From NCBI GenBank assembly GCA_963662895.1, contig OY759982.1, forward strand, positions 310,001-374,000: a stretch of 64,000 nt of DNA, given 5' to 3'. The position numbers and the translations under genes are program-made. Source of the stretch: GWE2-42-39 sp963662895. GTDB taxonomy: Bacteria; Bacteroidota; Bacteroidia; Bacteroidales; Prolixibacteraceae. Positions 7,758 to 16,159 of this stretch are shown here, piece by piece; position 1 is the first letter of the stretch; the number at the start of each line of letters is the position of its first letter. Under the pieces are notes generated by a model. That model was not told the origin of the DNA and did no database searches. It worked only from the letters and a program-made list of their open reading frames with translations.

Positions 7758-9341
7758 ATGAACAGTTTATTTGTTTTACTGATAAAAGCCTCGCTTTCCA
7801 TCGCGTTGTTTTATTCGGTTTATTGGTTTTTTTTAAGAAAAGAAACCTTTTTCAAACTAAACCGCCTTTATCTGGTTTTTACATTGCTGGTTTCTCTTGT
7901 ACTTCCGGTATTCCCTGTGAATTATGAAGTAATTGTCCAGCCAGGGGTACAGGCAGGTTTTATTTCGGCGATAGGGAAGAGGGGACAGGTTGTTTCAGGC
8001 CTGAAAACGGAAGCAATTTCTGTTGTTGGCTGGCGTGAGGTCTTGTTTGCTATTTACCTGACAGGAGCGTTTTTGTTTTTGCTGCGGTTAATTATTCAAT
8101 CATTGGTTATTGCCCGTCTGATAACGAAATGCAGGATCAAAAAAATCGATGGTTTAAAAATTGTTGAGAACGAGAAATACGGGCTTCCGTTTTCTTTTTT
8201 CAAGCTGATATTTATAAATCCGAAATTTCATAAAGAGGCCGATCTGAATGATATAATGAGCCATGAACGTGTTCATCTGGAACAGGATCATTGGATCGAC
8301 CTGCTGATCATAGAACTGTTAACAGTCATCTTTTGGTTTAACCCGTTTATATGGTTATTCGAGTACTCGATCAAACAAAATCATGAATACCTGGCTGATC
8401 AGGGAGCTCTTACCCGGGGCTCGGATTTGAGCAGGTATCAGGCTCTTCTAATTAACCAGTTAATGGGTATGCAGATTATTGGTGTTACCAGTAACCTGAA
8501 TTTTGCCCTTAACACAAACCGTTTAAAAATGATGACAAAAATGCAATCGAAAAAAATCCATTCAATAAAACTACTGCTGGCCTTGCCGGTCGTATTTTTG
8601 CTGATGACGGCATTTGCCGAGCCTGTGTATAAAACTGCTCAGGCCAATGAAGAAACAAATAATTTAAGTTCGTTTTCTTTAGGGAAAAGAACGTTTACCG
8701 TTAAAGGGAAAGTTCAAACAAAGGACGGGACGCCGTTACCGGGAACAAGTATTATTATTAAAGGAATGACAATCGGAACAACTGCCGGTGAAAATGGCGA
8801 GTTCAAACTGGATATTCCTGAAAATGATAAATTTTCATTGGTCGCTTCTTATGTTGGTTATAAAACGGATGTAACGGGACCACTGCTTGCGTCGAAGGAT
8901 ATCACTTGCGATTTTACTTTGGAAAGGGAGTTGATCGGGATTGATACCCGGGAAACAGATGAACCCGGATCACCACCACCTCCTCCTGTGGTTCCCGGAT
9001 CAAACGAACCGGATGCTGAAAAAGAGGTTTTTATTATCGTTGAAGAAATGCCGGAATATCCCGGGGGGCAGCATGCTTTGGTTAAATATTACCTGGCAAT
9101 GAAGAAAAAAGTGAAAGATAAATTTGAGGCCGATGGAAAAAAACTTAAAGGAAAGGCCTTGATGGGATTTACTGTGGATGAGAATGGGAGTGTAACAAAT
9201 ATCAGGGTGATTGAAGAAGACAATGATGCTGCTGCAAAAGCTGCCCGTGTAATCCTTGTGGAAATGAAAAACTGGAAGCCAGGGAAGCAAAGGGGGAAAG
9301 CAGTGCCTGTGGATTTTGAAATTCCCATTGATTTTGATTAA
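7758..9341 (+). CDS. M56 metallopeptidase (BlaR1-like) fused to carboxypeptidase-regulatory and TonB C-terminal domains
   Basis: A 527-residue membrane protein. The N-terminal part has several membrane helices and the zinc motif HERVH at residues 169-173, with WFNPFIW and NHEYLADQGAL after it, typical of peptidase M56. After a further helix near residue 280 comes a CarboxypepD_reg-like beta domain (about 310-395, KGKVQTKDGTPLPGTSIIIKG). A proline-rich linker then leads to a TonB C-terminal domain (about 425-527, MPEYPGGQHALVKYYL). The same architecture recurs in Bacteroidetes. It probably senses an envelope signal and inactivates the adjacent BlaI repressor; the TonB-like end may contact outer-membrane receptors. 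Confidence 0.9.
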   Translation: MNSLFVLLIKASLSIALFYSVYWFFLRKETFFKLNRLYLVFTLLVSLVLPVFPVNYEVIVQPGVQAGFISAIGKRGQVVSGLKTEAISVVGWREVLFAIYLTGAFLFLLRLIIQSLVIARLITKCRIKKIDGLKIVENEKYGLPFSFFKLIFINPKFHKEADLNDIMSHERVHLEQDHWIDLLIIELLTVIFWFNPFIWLFEYSIKQNHEYLADQGALTRGSDLSRYQALLINQLMGMQIIGVTSNLNFALNTNRLKMMTKMQSKKIHSIKLLLALPVVFLLMTAFAEPVYKTAQANEETNNLSSFSLGKRTFTVKGKVQTKDGTPLPGTSIIIKGMTIGTTAGENGEFKLDIPENDKFSLVASYVGYKTDVTGPLLASKDITCDFTLERELIGIDTRETDEPGSPPPPPVVPGSNEPDAEKEVFIIVEEMPEYPGGQHALVKYYLAMKKKVKDKFEADGKKLKGKALMGFTVDENGSVTNIRVIEEDNDAAAKAARVILVEMKNWKPGKQRGKAVPVDFEIPIDFD

Positions 9342-9348
9342 ATTTTTT

Positions 9349-9811
9349 CTGAAAAAAGCGATAGTTCGTTTTTGCTTCATATACAGACTTCTGCAAAAGT
9401 CCATCATTGACAACGGGCGAACAGCGAACAATAAACATGGGACAGATTGCTTCTTCGTCGTACCTCCTTATCCCGGTCATTGCGAGTTGCCACCCAAAAA
9501 ATTTTGGGCATAATGAGGGAATGACAGGAAAGGTATCTGGAAGTCAAGTCCCCGGTTCACCGGAAGGTGAAAAGCAGGGTCGGCCAGTCAAAGTAGTCCG
9601 GGCCGGCGTTGGCGGGAGCGGTTTTTGGCGGGTATTCAAGGATGTGTGCCGGGAAGAAAAAACCGTGAGGCGGGCTGAAGGATGAGTTTGACAAGACTTT
9701 TACTTCCTTTTGGTCGACTGCAAAAGGAAGGACCCCGCCGACCAGAGGCGAATACCAATAAGCAATAAAAATTATCAGGTTATTAAGAGAACGCAGAAAA
9801 CACCGCCCACG
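9349..9811. repeat. Imperfect direct repeat, copy 1
   Basis: This segment recurs at 10293-10684. The last 292 bp (9520-9811) match 10393-10684 with one visible mismatch. The first part (from the CTGAAAAAAGCGAT motif) is more diverged and here carries about 71 extra bp (near 9411-9481) resembling a REP-type sequence (CAGATTGCTTC, CATTGCGAG). Open frames across it look unconstrained, so I read it as non-coding repeated DNA. Confidence 0.8.
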
Positions 9812-10292
9812 GGAGGGGGACTTTAATCTTTTGTGGAGCATATTATTTAGCTCTGATTCTTTAGTACAGACAAAAGCTAAAGATCAAGCTTCATCGCATT
9901 TCCCTTTTTTACTGTCCTCAAGCCGGACGGGCTGATCCTTTTTCCCTGCAGCTGAAAAAAGGAACCAAAAAGAGCCGCCGCTGAGGAGAAAAAGCTAAAA
10001 ATCGTTTGCGTTCGCTAAAATCTTCCAAACTCCTCACTGCGTTCGTCAAACAGGGAAGATTTTTTAACGCTCACTCCATCGATTTTCTAAACGCTTTTTC
10101 CCCTTAGGCGGAAACAGCCCGGGCATTGTTGTCTTTCCTAAAAAAACACCTCGCTTCCCTCTGCTTATTCTATAACGAAACGATGGCTCCTTACTGAACA
10201 CTTTACCTGCTCTTCTCCACAACTTTTCAAACTGATTCACACGGAACTCCTTGAAAAAAAGCAGTGCAGTTATATGCCCGGAAGTAATAAAA
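9812..10292. other. Intergenic spacer between the repeat copies
   Basis: No gene is supported. The stretch holds AAAATCTTCC (10018-10027) and GGAAGATTTT (10054-10063), which can form a hairpin, plus GC-rich patches such as the one around 9980. It resembles the decayed repeated DNA on either side. Confidence 0.5.
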
Positions 10293-10684
10293 TGCTGAAA
10301 AAAGCGATGTTTCGTATTTGCTTCATTTACATACTTCTGTAAAAATCTGTCATTGGTAGTCCCCACCAAAAATTTATTGGGCATAATGAGGCAATGACAG
10401 GAAAGGTATCTGGAAGTCAAGTCCCCGGTTCACCGGAAGGTGAAAAGCAGGGTCGGCCAGTCAAAGTAGTCCGGGCCGGCGTTGGCGGGAGCGGTTTTTG
10501 GCGGGTATTCAAGGATGTGTGCCGGGAAGAAAAAACCGTGAGGCGGGCTGAAGGATGAGTTTGACAAGACTTTTACTTCCTTTTGGTCGACTGCAAAAGG
10601 AAGGGCCCCGCCGACCAGAGGCGAATACCAATAAGCAATAAAAATTATCAGGTTATTAAGAGAACGCAGAAAACACCGCCCACG
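10293..10684. repeat. Imperfect direct repeat, copy 2
   Basis: Second copy of the repeat at 9349-9811, without the 71-bp insertion. It ends exactly where a 5'-truncated HU/DUF4469 reading frame begins, so its insertion or recombination probably removed that gene's start. Confidence 0.8.
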
Positions 10685-10688
10685 ATAG

Positions 10689-11246
10689 TTCGTCAAAAAA
10701 AGCAGAGCAGAGGAAGTAACCAACGGGGCTTCGGTCAGGTTTGGGCTGGGGTATTTCAATCTGAAGGCAAACGGCGTTTTTATTGGCGACAATGCCCGCT
10801 GGGACTCCGCACAGCACAGCCTGGATATTCATGTAACCCCCACGGGCGAATTTCGCAGTGCCGTAAAAGCCATCTCCGTTGATGTACGGGGAATGGCAGT
10901 CTCGGGCACAATCATCAACCTGGTTACCGATGTGGCCTCGGGCGAGAAAAATACCCGGCTTACCCCCGGCGGAGGCGTGCATGTTACCGGCAGCCGTATT
11001 AAGATCGATGGAGATGACCCGGGCGTGGGCATTAGCCTTATCAACCAGAATACAAGCGAAGTGACAGTCATACCCCAAACTTCCCTCCTGGTCAACGACC
11101 CGTCAAAGATTACATTCATCGTACCTGCCGGTTTGCCCGCCGGCGACTACAAGCTGAGCGTCTGCACGCAGTTTCCGGGATCAAGTACCCTGTTGAAGGA
11201 GCCACGCACTTATACCTACGACTATGTATTGAATGTACCTGAATAG
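10689..11246 (+). pseudogene. N-terminally truncated HU-like DNA-binding / DUF4469 protein
   Basis: An open frame without a start, preceded in frame by a stop at 10686 at the repeat boundary. The translated 185 residues contain RAEEVTNGASVRFGLGYFNL, resembling the HU-like beta-arm region of Bacteroidetes DNA-binding domain proteins. A DUF4469-like immunoglobulin-type domain follows (about residues 105-185, TRLTPGGGVHVTGSRIKIDG to TYDYVLNVPE). Intact relatives are about 230-250 residues, so roughly the first 50-60 residues are missing. A 117-residue start at 10893 would express only the DUF4469 part. Lost function is the likeliest reading. Confidence 0.65.
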
Positions 11247-11317
11247 TGAGCACAATGAACACGGAATACCCAGGTATAATATTACAAAACTTTCTCCCGG
11301 CTGCCCGGGGAAAAGTT

Positions 11318-11410
11318 CTTCTGGTTCGTCCGGAACCTGGCTTCTGGTCTGTCTGAAACCCGGCTTCTGGTTCATCTGAAATTAGGCTTTGGGTTGTCCC
11401 ATGGAACAGG
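11318..11410. repeat. 23-bp tandem repeat, four degenerate units
   Basis: Units at 11318-11340, 11341-11363, 11364-11386 and 11387-11410 (24 bp) share the pattern CTTCTGGTnnnTCnGnAAnnnGG. Because 23 is not a multiple of three, the array is not a repetitive protein. It lies directly after the truncated DUF4469 gene. Confidence 0.8.
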
Positions 11411-11653
11411 TTGCCAGGTGACTGTTCTGTCTTGAATATTCCGGTTGAAAAAATTAGAGAAGGAATAAATCTACATAAGTGATTTTGAAAATGATAGTTC
11501 TGGGAAAGATACAGGTAAAAACAGGATGGAGCGGGGGCAATTATGATTTATATTTTACAATAAGATGTACGAAAAGGCATATGTACCTGAGTTCCCTGAC
11601 CATTATTTGAGATTTGGGAGCTAACTTGTATGTCAAAATAATTACTGGCTGCT

Positions 11654-11728
11654 ATGAAAAAAAATATTTTAACAGGCTTCGCCTTTTTGTGTGTCATGAT
11701 AACAGGTGTCTTTCAATCGTCAAGTTAA
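11654..11728 (+). CDS. Possible 24-residue secreted or membrane micropeptide
   Basis: A short frame encodes MKKNILTGFAFLCVMITGVF followed by a few polar residues. It has the basic start and hydrophobic core of a signal peptide or single membrane helix. A strong hairpin with a T-run follows at once (11732-11758). It may be a real small peptide, a remnant of a lost secreted-protein gene, or chance. No promoter is convincing. Confidence 0.25.
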   Translation: MKKNILTGFAFLCVMITGVFQSSS

Positions 11729-11904
11729 AAAAAAAGGCTGTCCCCTGACAGCCTTTTCGTCCCGTTAGACGGGAAACTAACCTAAACCAACTAAACCTAA
11801 TAAACCATGAGCAATCAAAGGTAGATCCCTGTATATCACAGGCTTTGATTTGCCAAGTAAATTATCTTAAATGTTGTTCTTGAACGTATTACTTATCTCT
11901 ATAA
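11728..11904 (-). ncRNA. Predicted minus-strand small RNA, unidentified family
   Basis: On the minus strand a TATATTTG box (11909-11916) matches the Bacteroidetes -7 consensus. About 170 nt downstream is a perfect hairpin (AAAAGGCTGTC/GACAGCCTTTT) ending in nine U residues. No reading frame is supported between them, and a CCCGT/ACGGG mini-hairpin precedes the terminator. An orphan promoter-to-terminator unit of this size suggests a small RNA. I do not recognise the family; the length would fit a 6S-type RNA but the fold was not verified. Confidence 0.4.
11732..11758. terminator. Bidirectional terminator hairpin
   Basis: An 11-bp stem AAAAGGCTGTC/GACAGCCTTTT with a CCCT loop. There is an A-run on one side and T residues on the other, so it can terminate both the plus-strand micropeptide transcript and the predicted minus-strand RNA. 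Confidence 0.75.
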
Positions 11905-11972
11905 GGGGCAAATATATCAAAAAAAATAACAGAAAAGCCAATGGATTATATTTAATTGTTTGAATTTTATTC

Positions 11973-11992
11973 ACAGATTGTTAGCAATCTGT
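11973..11992. promoter_or_regulatory. Inverted repeat upstream of the GHL10 gene
   Basis: ACAGATTG TTAG CAATCTGT, an 8-bp perfect dyad about 95 bp before the start at 12086. A CATCTTTG box at 12055-12062 may be the -7 element, making the dyad a candidate upstream operator. Confidence 0.35.
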
Positions 11993-12085
11993 AATCTTTG
12001 GCTATTCGATGTCAAAAAAACAGGGGATTCGTATTATACATTTCTAAATATTATCATCTTTGCGCTGTTAAATTAAACCTGAGAT

Positions 12086-13582
12086 ATGAAATACAGGATC
12101 ATTGTTATCTTCTTCTTATTAATTCAGTTTACTTATGCTCAATTACCTAAAAGGGAGTTCCGGGGGGTATGGGTGGCTACAGTCAATAATATTGACTGGC
12201 CATCGAAGCCGGGATTAACGACAGAACAGCAAAAGCAGGAGATCATCGAAATACTTGATCAGCATAAAAAGAATGGAATGAATGCTGTTATTTTTCAGGT
12301 ACGTCCGGCAGGTGATGCTTTTTATCCGTCTTCATTAGAACCCTGGTCGCAATATCTTACAGGAGTCCCCGGGAAAGCGCCTTATCCATATTACGATCCT
12401 TTGCTGACATGGATTGATGAAACTCATAAACGGGGCATGGAGTTTCATGCCTGGTGCAACCCGTACCGGGTTTCTCAGGATGTTAAACAGCCTTTGGCTG
12501 GTAATCATGTGGCTTTCAGTCATCCCGAATGGATTATAAGATATGGCGACAAATTGTATTTTGATCCCGGGAACCCGGAAGTCCGGAAGTTTGTAACATC
12601 GGTAATCGCCGATATTGTTTTTCGTTACGATGTGGATGCAATCCACTTTGACGATTATTTTTATCCATACAAAATACCGGGAGAGGAGTTCCCTGATACA
12701 GCTTCGTTCCGGTTGTATAACAATGGTTTTACCGGGCTGGATGACTGGCGAAGGCACAATGTTGACCTGGTTATACAGATGCTTTCCGAAACGATTAAAC
12801 AAACCAAGCCTTGGGTGAAATTCGGGATTAGCCCGTTTGGCGTATGGCGAAACCGGGAGGATGACCCACGCGGATCGGAAACATCGGCAGGACAGACGAA
12901 TTACGATAATTTGTATGCTGATATTCTTAAATGGCAGGAACAGAACTGGATTGATTATGTAGCACCTCAGCTATACTGGCGTATTGGGCATCCGCAAGTT
13001 GACTTTAAAACTTTATGCGACTGGTGGGCCGCTTATTCGTATGGTAAGAATGTTTATGTAGGGCAGGCCGCTTACAAGGTTAATCCAAAATCGAATACTG
13101 ATGCCTGGAGAAAAGGCGGGGAAATCGAAAGCCAGATCAGTTATCTGAGACAAAACAAGAATGTTTCAGGAAGCATATATTTCAGCAGTAGAAGTTTTAA
13201 AAATGATTTATTCGGATTACAGGAAGAATTGAAAAATCACTATTACCGGGATCCGGCAATTATTCCTTCCATGCCCTGGATTGATGATAAACCACCCCGG
13301 ATGCCGAAGCTCAGGAAAGGTTCAGGGAAAAAAATAAAATGGAAAAACAAACCTGTTGATAATGAAATGGACAAGGCTGTGAGAATGTTGGTTTATATCA
13401 ATAAAAAAGGTGAAGTTTTTAATTCTGAAGAAAGTCGTTTCATGTTTGATCTGGTTGCCGGGAAAAAACTCAGGTTTGTCAAAACTAAAGGAAAAAAGCA
13501 AAAATATGAGATACGGGTTTCAGCGATTGACCGGGGGAACAACGAAAGTAAAATATCAAAACCGGTTAAAATGAAATTGTAA
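12086..13582 (+). CDS. GHL10/DUF187 (YngK-like) family glycosyl hydrolase-like protein
   Basis: A 498-residue exported protein. The signal peptide (MKYRIIVIFFLLIQFTYAQ) is followed by the DUF187 TIM-barrel with EFRGVWVATVNNIDWPSKPG at the barrel start, NAVIFQVRPAGDAFYPS, EFHAWCNPYR and DAIHFDDYFYPY, motifs that carry the conserved acidic and aromatic residues of the family. A small C-terminal beta domain (from about residue 400) ends the protein. The family is thought to act on peptidoglycan or other glycans, but substrates are mostly undefined. It is monocistronic. Two more distant relatives occur in the PUL at 33393 and 34804. Confidence 0.88.
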   Translation: MKYRIIVIFFLLIQFTYAQLPKREFRGVWVATVNNIDWPSKPGLTTEQQKQEIIEILDQHKKNGMNAVIFQVRPAGDAFYPSSLEPWSQYLTGVPGKAPYPYYDPLLTWIDETHKRGMEFHAWCNPYRVSQDVKQPLAGNHVAFSHPEWIIRYGDKLYFDPGNPEVRKFVTSVIADIVFRYDVDAIHFDDYFYPYKIPGEEFPDTASFRLYNNGFTGLDDWRRHNVDLVIQMLSETIKQTKPWVKFGISPFGVWRNREDDPRGSETSAGQTNYDNLYADILKWQEQNWIDYVAPQLYWRIGHPQVDFKTLCDWWAAYSYGKNVYVGQAAYKVNPKSNTDAWRKGGEIESQISYLRQNKNVSGSIYFSSRSFKNDLFGLQEELKNHYYRDPAIIPSMPWIDDKPPRMPKLRKGSGKKIKWKNKPVDNEMDKAVRMLVYINKKGEVFNSEESRFMFDLVAGKKLRFVKTKGKKQKYEIRVSAIDRGNNESKISKPVKMKL

Positions 13583-13662
13583 AAGGGGGGGCTGGAATTG
13601 TTTAAAGATAAACTGTGTATTTTTGTATTGACGATAAGCCGGGAGTTTATAAAAATAGCATA

Positions 13663-14232
13663 ATGATACGGGAACTGATTTTAAAAAACAGGAGTTACAG
13701 GCGTTTTGTGCAATCTGAAAAAATAACGGTTGAGCAATTGACCAGTTGGGTCGAGTTGGCACGGTTTTCTGCCTCGGGAAGAAATGCCCAATCATTGAAA
13801 TATGTGTTGACTAATGATGAACCCACGAACCACAAGGTGTTTGAATGCCTGGGCTGGGCCGGATACCTGACTAACTGGAAAGGCCCGGCTGAAGGGGAAC
13901 AACCATCTGCCTATATTACCATGTTACATGATACGACGATCTCTGATAACTATTTTTGTGATGACGGAATTGCGGCGCAAAGTATTTTACTGGGTGCAGT
14001 TGAAGCTGGTTTTGGCGGTTGTATTATTGCTTCGGTGAACCGCAAAAAACTTTGTGAAATACTTCAAATTCCTGAACATCTTGAAATTATTCAGGTATTG
14101 GCGCTTGGCAGGCCGGCTGAAACAGTAGTGATCGATGATGTTGTTGAAGGTGACATAAAATACTGGCGCGACGAACAAAGTGTGCACCATGTTCCGAAAC
14201 GCACATTAAATGAATTGATCATCAGTAAATAA
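13663..14232 (+). CDS. Nitroreductase family protein
   Basis: About 189 residues beginning MIRELILKNRSYRRF, the typical FMN-phosphate-binding R-S-Y-R-R start of nitroreductases. It continues with SASGRNAQSLKYVL and GVEAGFGG-like segments (GAVEAGFGGCIIASV). I chose the ATG at 13663 over a GTG at 13615 because family members begin at this motif. It probably reduces small electrophiles or quinones with NAD(P)H; the substrate cannot be told from sequence. It is convergent with proline dehydrogenase. Confidence 0.87.
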   Translation: MIRELILKNRSYRRFVQSEKITVEQLTSWVELARFSASGRNAQSLKYVLTNDEPTNHKVFECLGWAGYLTNWKGPAEGEQPSAYITMLHDTTISDNYFCDDGIAAQSILLGAVEAGFGGCIIASVNRKKLCEILQIPEHLEIIQVLALGRPAETVVIDDVVEGDIKYWRDEQSVHHVPKRTLNELIISK

Positions 14233-14252
14233 ATTACCTTTCTGATGATTCG

Positions 14253-15164
14253 TCAGCCCCTGTAAAGCAGGGCTTTAATGATGTGTGTTGCTATTCCGGG
14301 ATTTTCTTTTAACCGGCGGGTTGAATATCCAAACCATTCTTTCCCGAAAGGTACATAAACCCGCATTCTGTGGCCGTTTTCAATAATTGATTTTCGCAGT
14401 TCGGGAGTGACCCCGTAAAGCATTTGAAATTCGTACATGTCGGGTGAAATATTTTTTTCTTTGATAAGGTTACAGGCCTTTTCGACCAGAACCTTATCAT
14501 GGGTGGCAATACCTACACGCATGTGATGGTCGAACATGTATTCCAGGTCTTCTATATAATGTTCCTGTATTTCTTTGTGTTTTTTGAACGAAATCTGTTC
14601 CGGTTCTATATAAATACCTTTACATAACCTGAAATTGAGAGGAGTACCATTCATTTTTAAATCTTGAAGGCTGATTAAATCACTGAGGGTTCTGCGCAGG
14701 TACGCCTGGACGACTAATCCAATATTAGCCGGGTATTTTTTTAGAAAATACTTATAAAGTTCAATCTCGCTGTCAACACATTGCGAATCTTCCATGTCGA
14801 TACGTATGAAGGTATTTTTGCCGACCGCTTTTTTTACAATTTCTTCCATAAACTCCCTGCAAATATCTTTGTTAATCAGTAAGCCAAACATGGTTGGTTT
14901 CAGGGAGAAATTTCCAATGATGTTTTCTGAAGAAAAACGGTCAATAATTTCGAGATATTTGTTTTTGTTTTCTTCTGCCTGTTCCGGTTTGGTGATGAAT
15001 TCTCCCAGCAGGTCGATAGAAACCTCGATTTCTTCGCTGTTCAATTTTTTTGCTACACGCAGGCCGTCGTCGATAGTCTCGCCTGCGATATACCTTTGCG
15101 AGAAAATCCATATTAACTTTTCAGGCAGGTACGGGAGTATGTTTGCAATAACCTTGTTTATCAT
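14253..15164 (-). CDS. Proline dehydrogenase
   Basis: Oxidises L-proline to pyrroline-5-carboxylate with FAD, feeding electrons to the respiratory chain. At 303 residues it is the short, monofunctional type and not the PutA fusion. Barrel motifs are visible: FIRIDMEDS near residue 118, LVVQAYLRRT near 150, EFQMLYG near 247 and the C-terminal RRLKENP helix near 285, whose arginines bind the proline carboxylate. No P5C dehydrogenase gene is adjacent. The upstream gap contains a TACTATA/TATAGTA dyad similar to the blaI operators. Confidence 0.93.
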   Translation of the reverse strand: MINKVIANILPYLPEKLIWIFSQRYIAGETIDDGLRVAKKLNSEEIEVSIDLLGEFITKPEQAEENKNKYLEIIDRFSSENIIGNFSLKPTMFGLLINKDICREFMEEIVKKAVGKNTFIRIDMEDSQCVDSEIELYKYFLKKYPANIGLVVQAYLRRTLSDLISLQDLKMNGTPLNFRLCKGIYIEPEQISFKKHKEIQEHYIEDLEYMFDHHMRVGIATHDKVLVEKACNLIKEKNISPDMYEFQMLYGVTPELRKSIIENGHRMRVYVPFGKEWFGYSTRRLKENPGIATHIIKALLYRG

Positions 15165-15203
15165 GTCTGATCCTGTTTTTATCTATATTGATGGATATAA
15201 ATT

Positions 15204-15218
15204 TACTATATTATAGTA
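15204..15218. promoter_or_regulatory. TACTATA/TATAGTA dyad before proline dehydrogenase
   Basis: TACTATATTATAGTA is a perfect dyad 40-54 bp upstream of the proline dehydrogenase start. Its half-sites are the same as the BlaI-type operators at 7272 and 7304, but the spacer is one base shorter. It could be a distal site of the same regulator or a coincidence in AT-rich DNA. Confidence 0.35.
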
Positions 15219-15387
15219 TCTTGATTTTATGATGTTCATCAAGGTGAACGTATGATTTTACGCATCTTTTTAGCTGATTATTTTTGAAGAAATAAAAAAT
15301 CTGCTTGGAGTGTAAAAATTTATTACGTATCTATGCAATCCTGATTTTAATTTTTATTTTTGGTAAAACTTAATTGTTGAAGCGCTT

Positions 15388-15990
15388 ATGAAAAAATCAT
15401 CGTTAATCGTTAATATTGTTTTGGGTGTAGCCCTGGTATTAATTTATATTTTGCATTTTACCTCCGGTCAGTCAGGTGATTCAGCGACAGAGGTTGCGGA
15501 TAATTCAGTTTCCGGTCAGTCGGGATTGAAGATTGCATATCTGAAAGTTGATTCATTAATCCTGAATTATGATTTAGCGCAGGAGTTACATGATGGTTTT
15601 ACAAAGAAACAGGAAGCGTATACTAAAGAATATTCTGAAAGACGTTCTAAATTTGAAGAGCAGGCAGTTGCTTTCCAGGAAAAAGTTCAGCGTGGTGGTT
15701 TTCTTACCCAGGAACGTGCCATTCAGGAACGTGACCGGTTAGCAGGTGAAGAACAACAAATCAACAAACTTGACCAGGAGCTTTCTTCCAAACTGGCCCA
15801 GCATCAGAGCGAAAATAACAAACAGTTGCTTGACAGTTTAATGAACTATCTGAAAATTTACAATGCAGATAAAAAATATGATTACATATTTAATTCGGGT
15901 GAAATTCTGATTGGCGATGATGGTTCCAATATTACCAAAATTGTTTTGGATGCGCTGAATGCCCGTTATAATGCAGAGAAGAAAAGATAG
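15388..15990 (+). CDS. OmpH/Skp family periplasmic chaperone-like protein
   Basis: A 200-residue protein with an N-terminal hydrophobic anchor or signal (about residues 5-24), the IAYLKVDSLILNYDLAQEL strand typical of OmpH/Skp, a long charged coiled-coil region (residues about 70-150) and the family C-terminal segment. Skp-like proteins hold unfolded outer-membrane proteins in the periplasm. It stands alone here, with a terminator directly after it. Confidence 0.85.
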   Translation: MKKSSLIVNIVLGVALVLIYILHFTSGQSGDSATEVADNSVSGQSGLKIAYLKVDSLILNYDLAQELHDGFTKKQEAYTKEYSERRSKFEEQAVAFQEKVQRGGFLTQERAIQERDRLAGEEQQINKLDQELSSKLAQHQSENNKQLLDSLMNYLKIYNADKKYDYIFNSGEILIGDDGSNITKIVLDALNARYNAEKKR

Positions 15991-16017
15991 CACAGCTTTT
16001 TAAAATAATACATCGAG

Positions 16018-16051
16018 ATCCTGTCCTGTCTTTGAGAGGGCAGGATTTTTT
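16018..16051 (+). terminator. Terminator after the OmpH/Skp gene
   Basis: ATCCTGTCCT (16018-16027) pairs with AGGGCAGGAT (16037-16046) with one G-U pair, followed by a T-run. Confidence 0.85.
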
Positions 16052-16159
16052 ATTCGTGGAACTAAAATGTTCAGGAATATTCGCTTTTTACGGTTGTTGT
16101 TTCCGTATTCTTTTTTTATTTCTGAAGATCAGGTAATTTCAGCTTGAAACGTGAATATA

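Noticed and set aside
9316..9685. Overlapping plus-strand open frames after the M56 gene
   Set aside because: They run through REP-like and duplicated DNA, have odd composition, and no family resemblance; the same frames recur in the second repeat copy.
9557..10792. Minus-strand open frames containing PPKTAPANAGPDYFDWPTLL
   Set aside because: They come from the duplicated non-coding repeat; similar frames are often annotated as hypothetical in this phylum, but no start, promoter or domain supports them.
11728..11904. Assignment of the predicted small RNA as 6S RNA
   Set aside because: Length and terminator fit, but I could not see the long closing stem and central bubble by eye, so the family is left open.
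13615..13662. Upstream GTG start for the nitroreductase
   Set aside because: It adds 16 residues that do not belong to the family; the ATG at 13663 gives the expected N-terminus.
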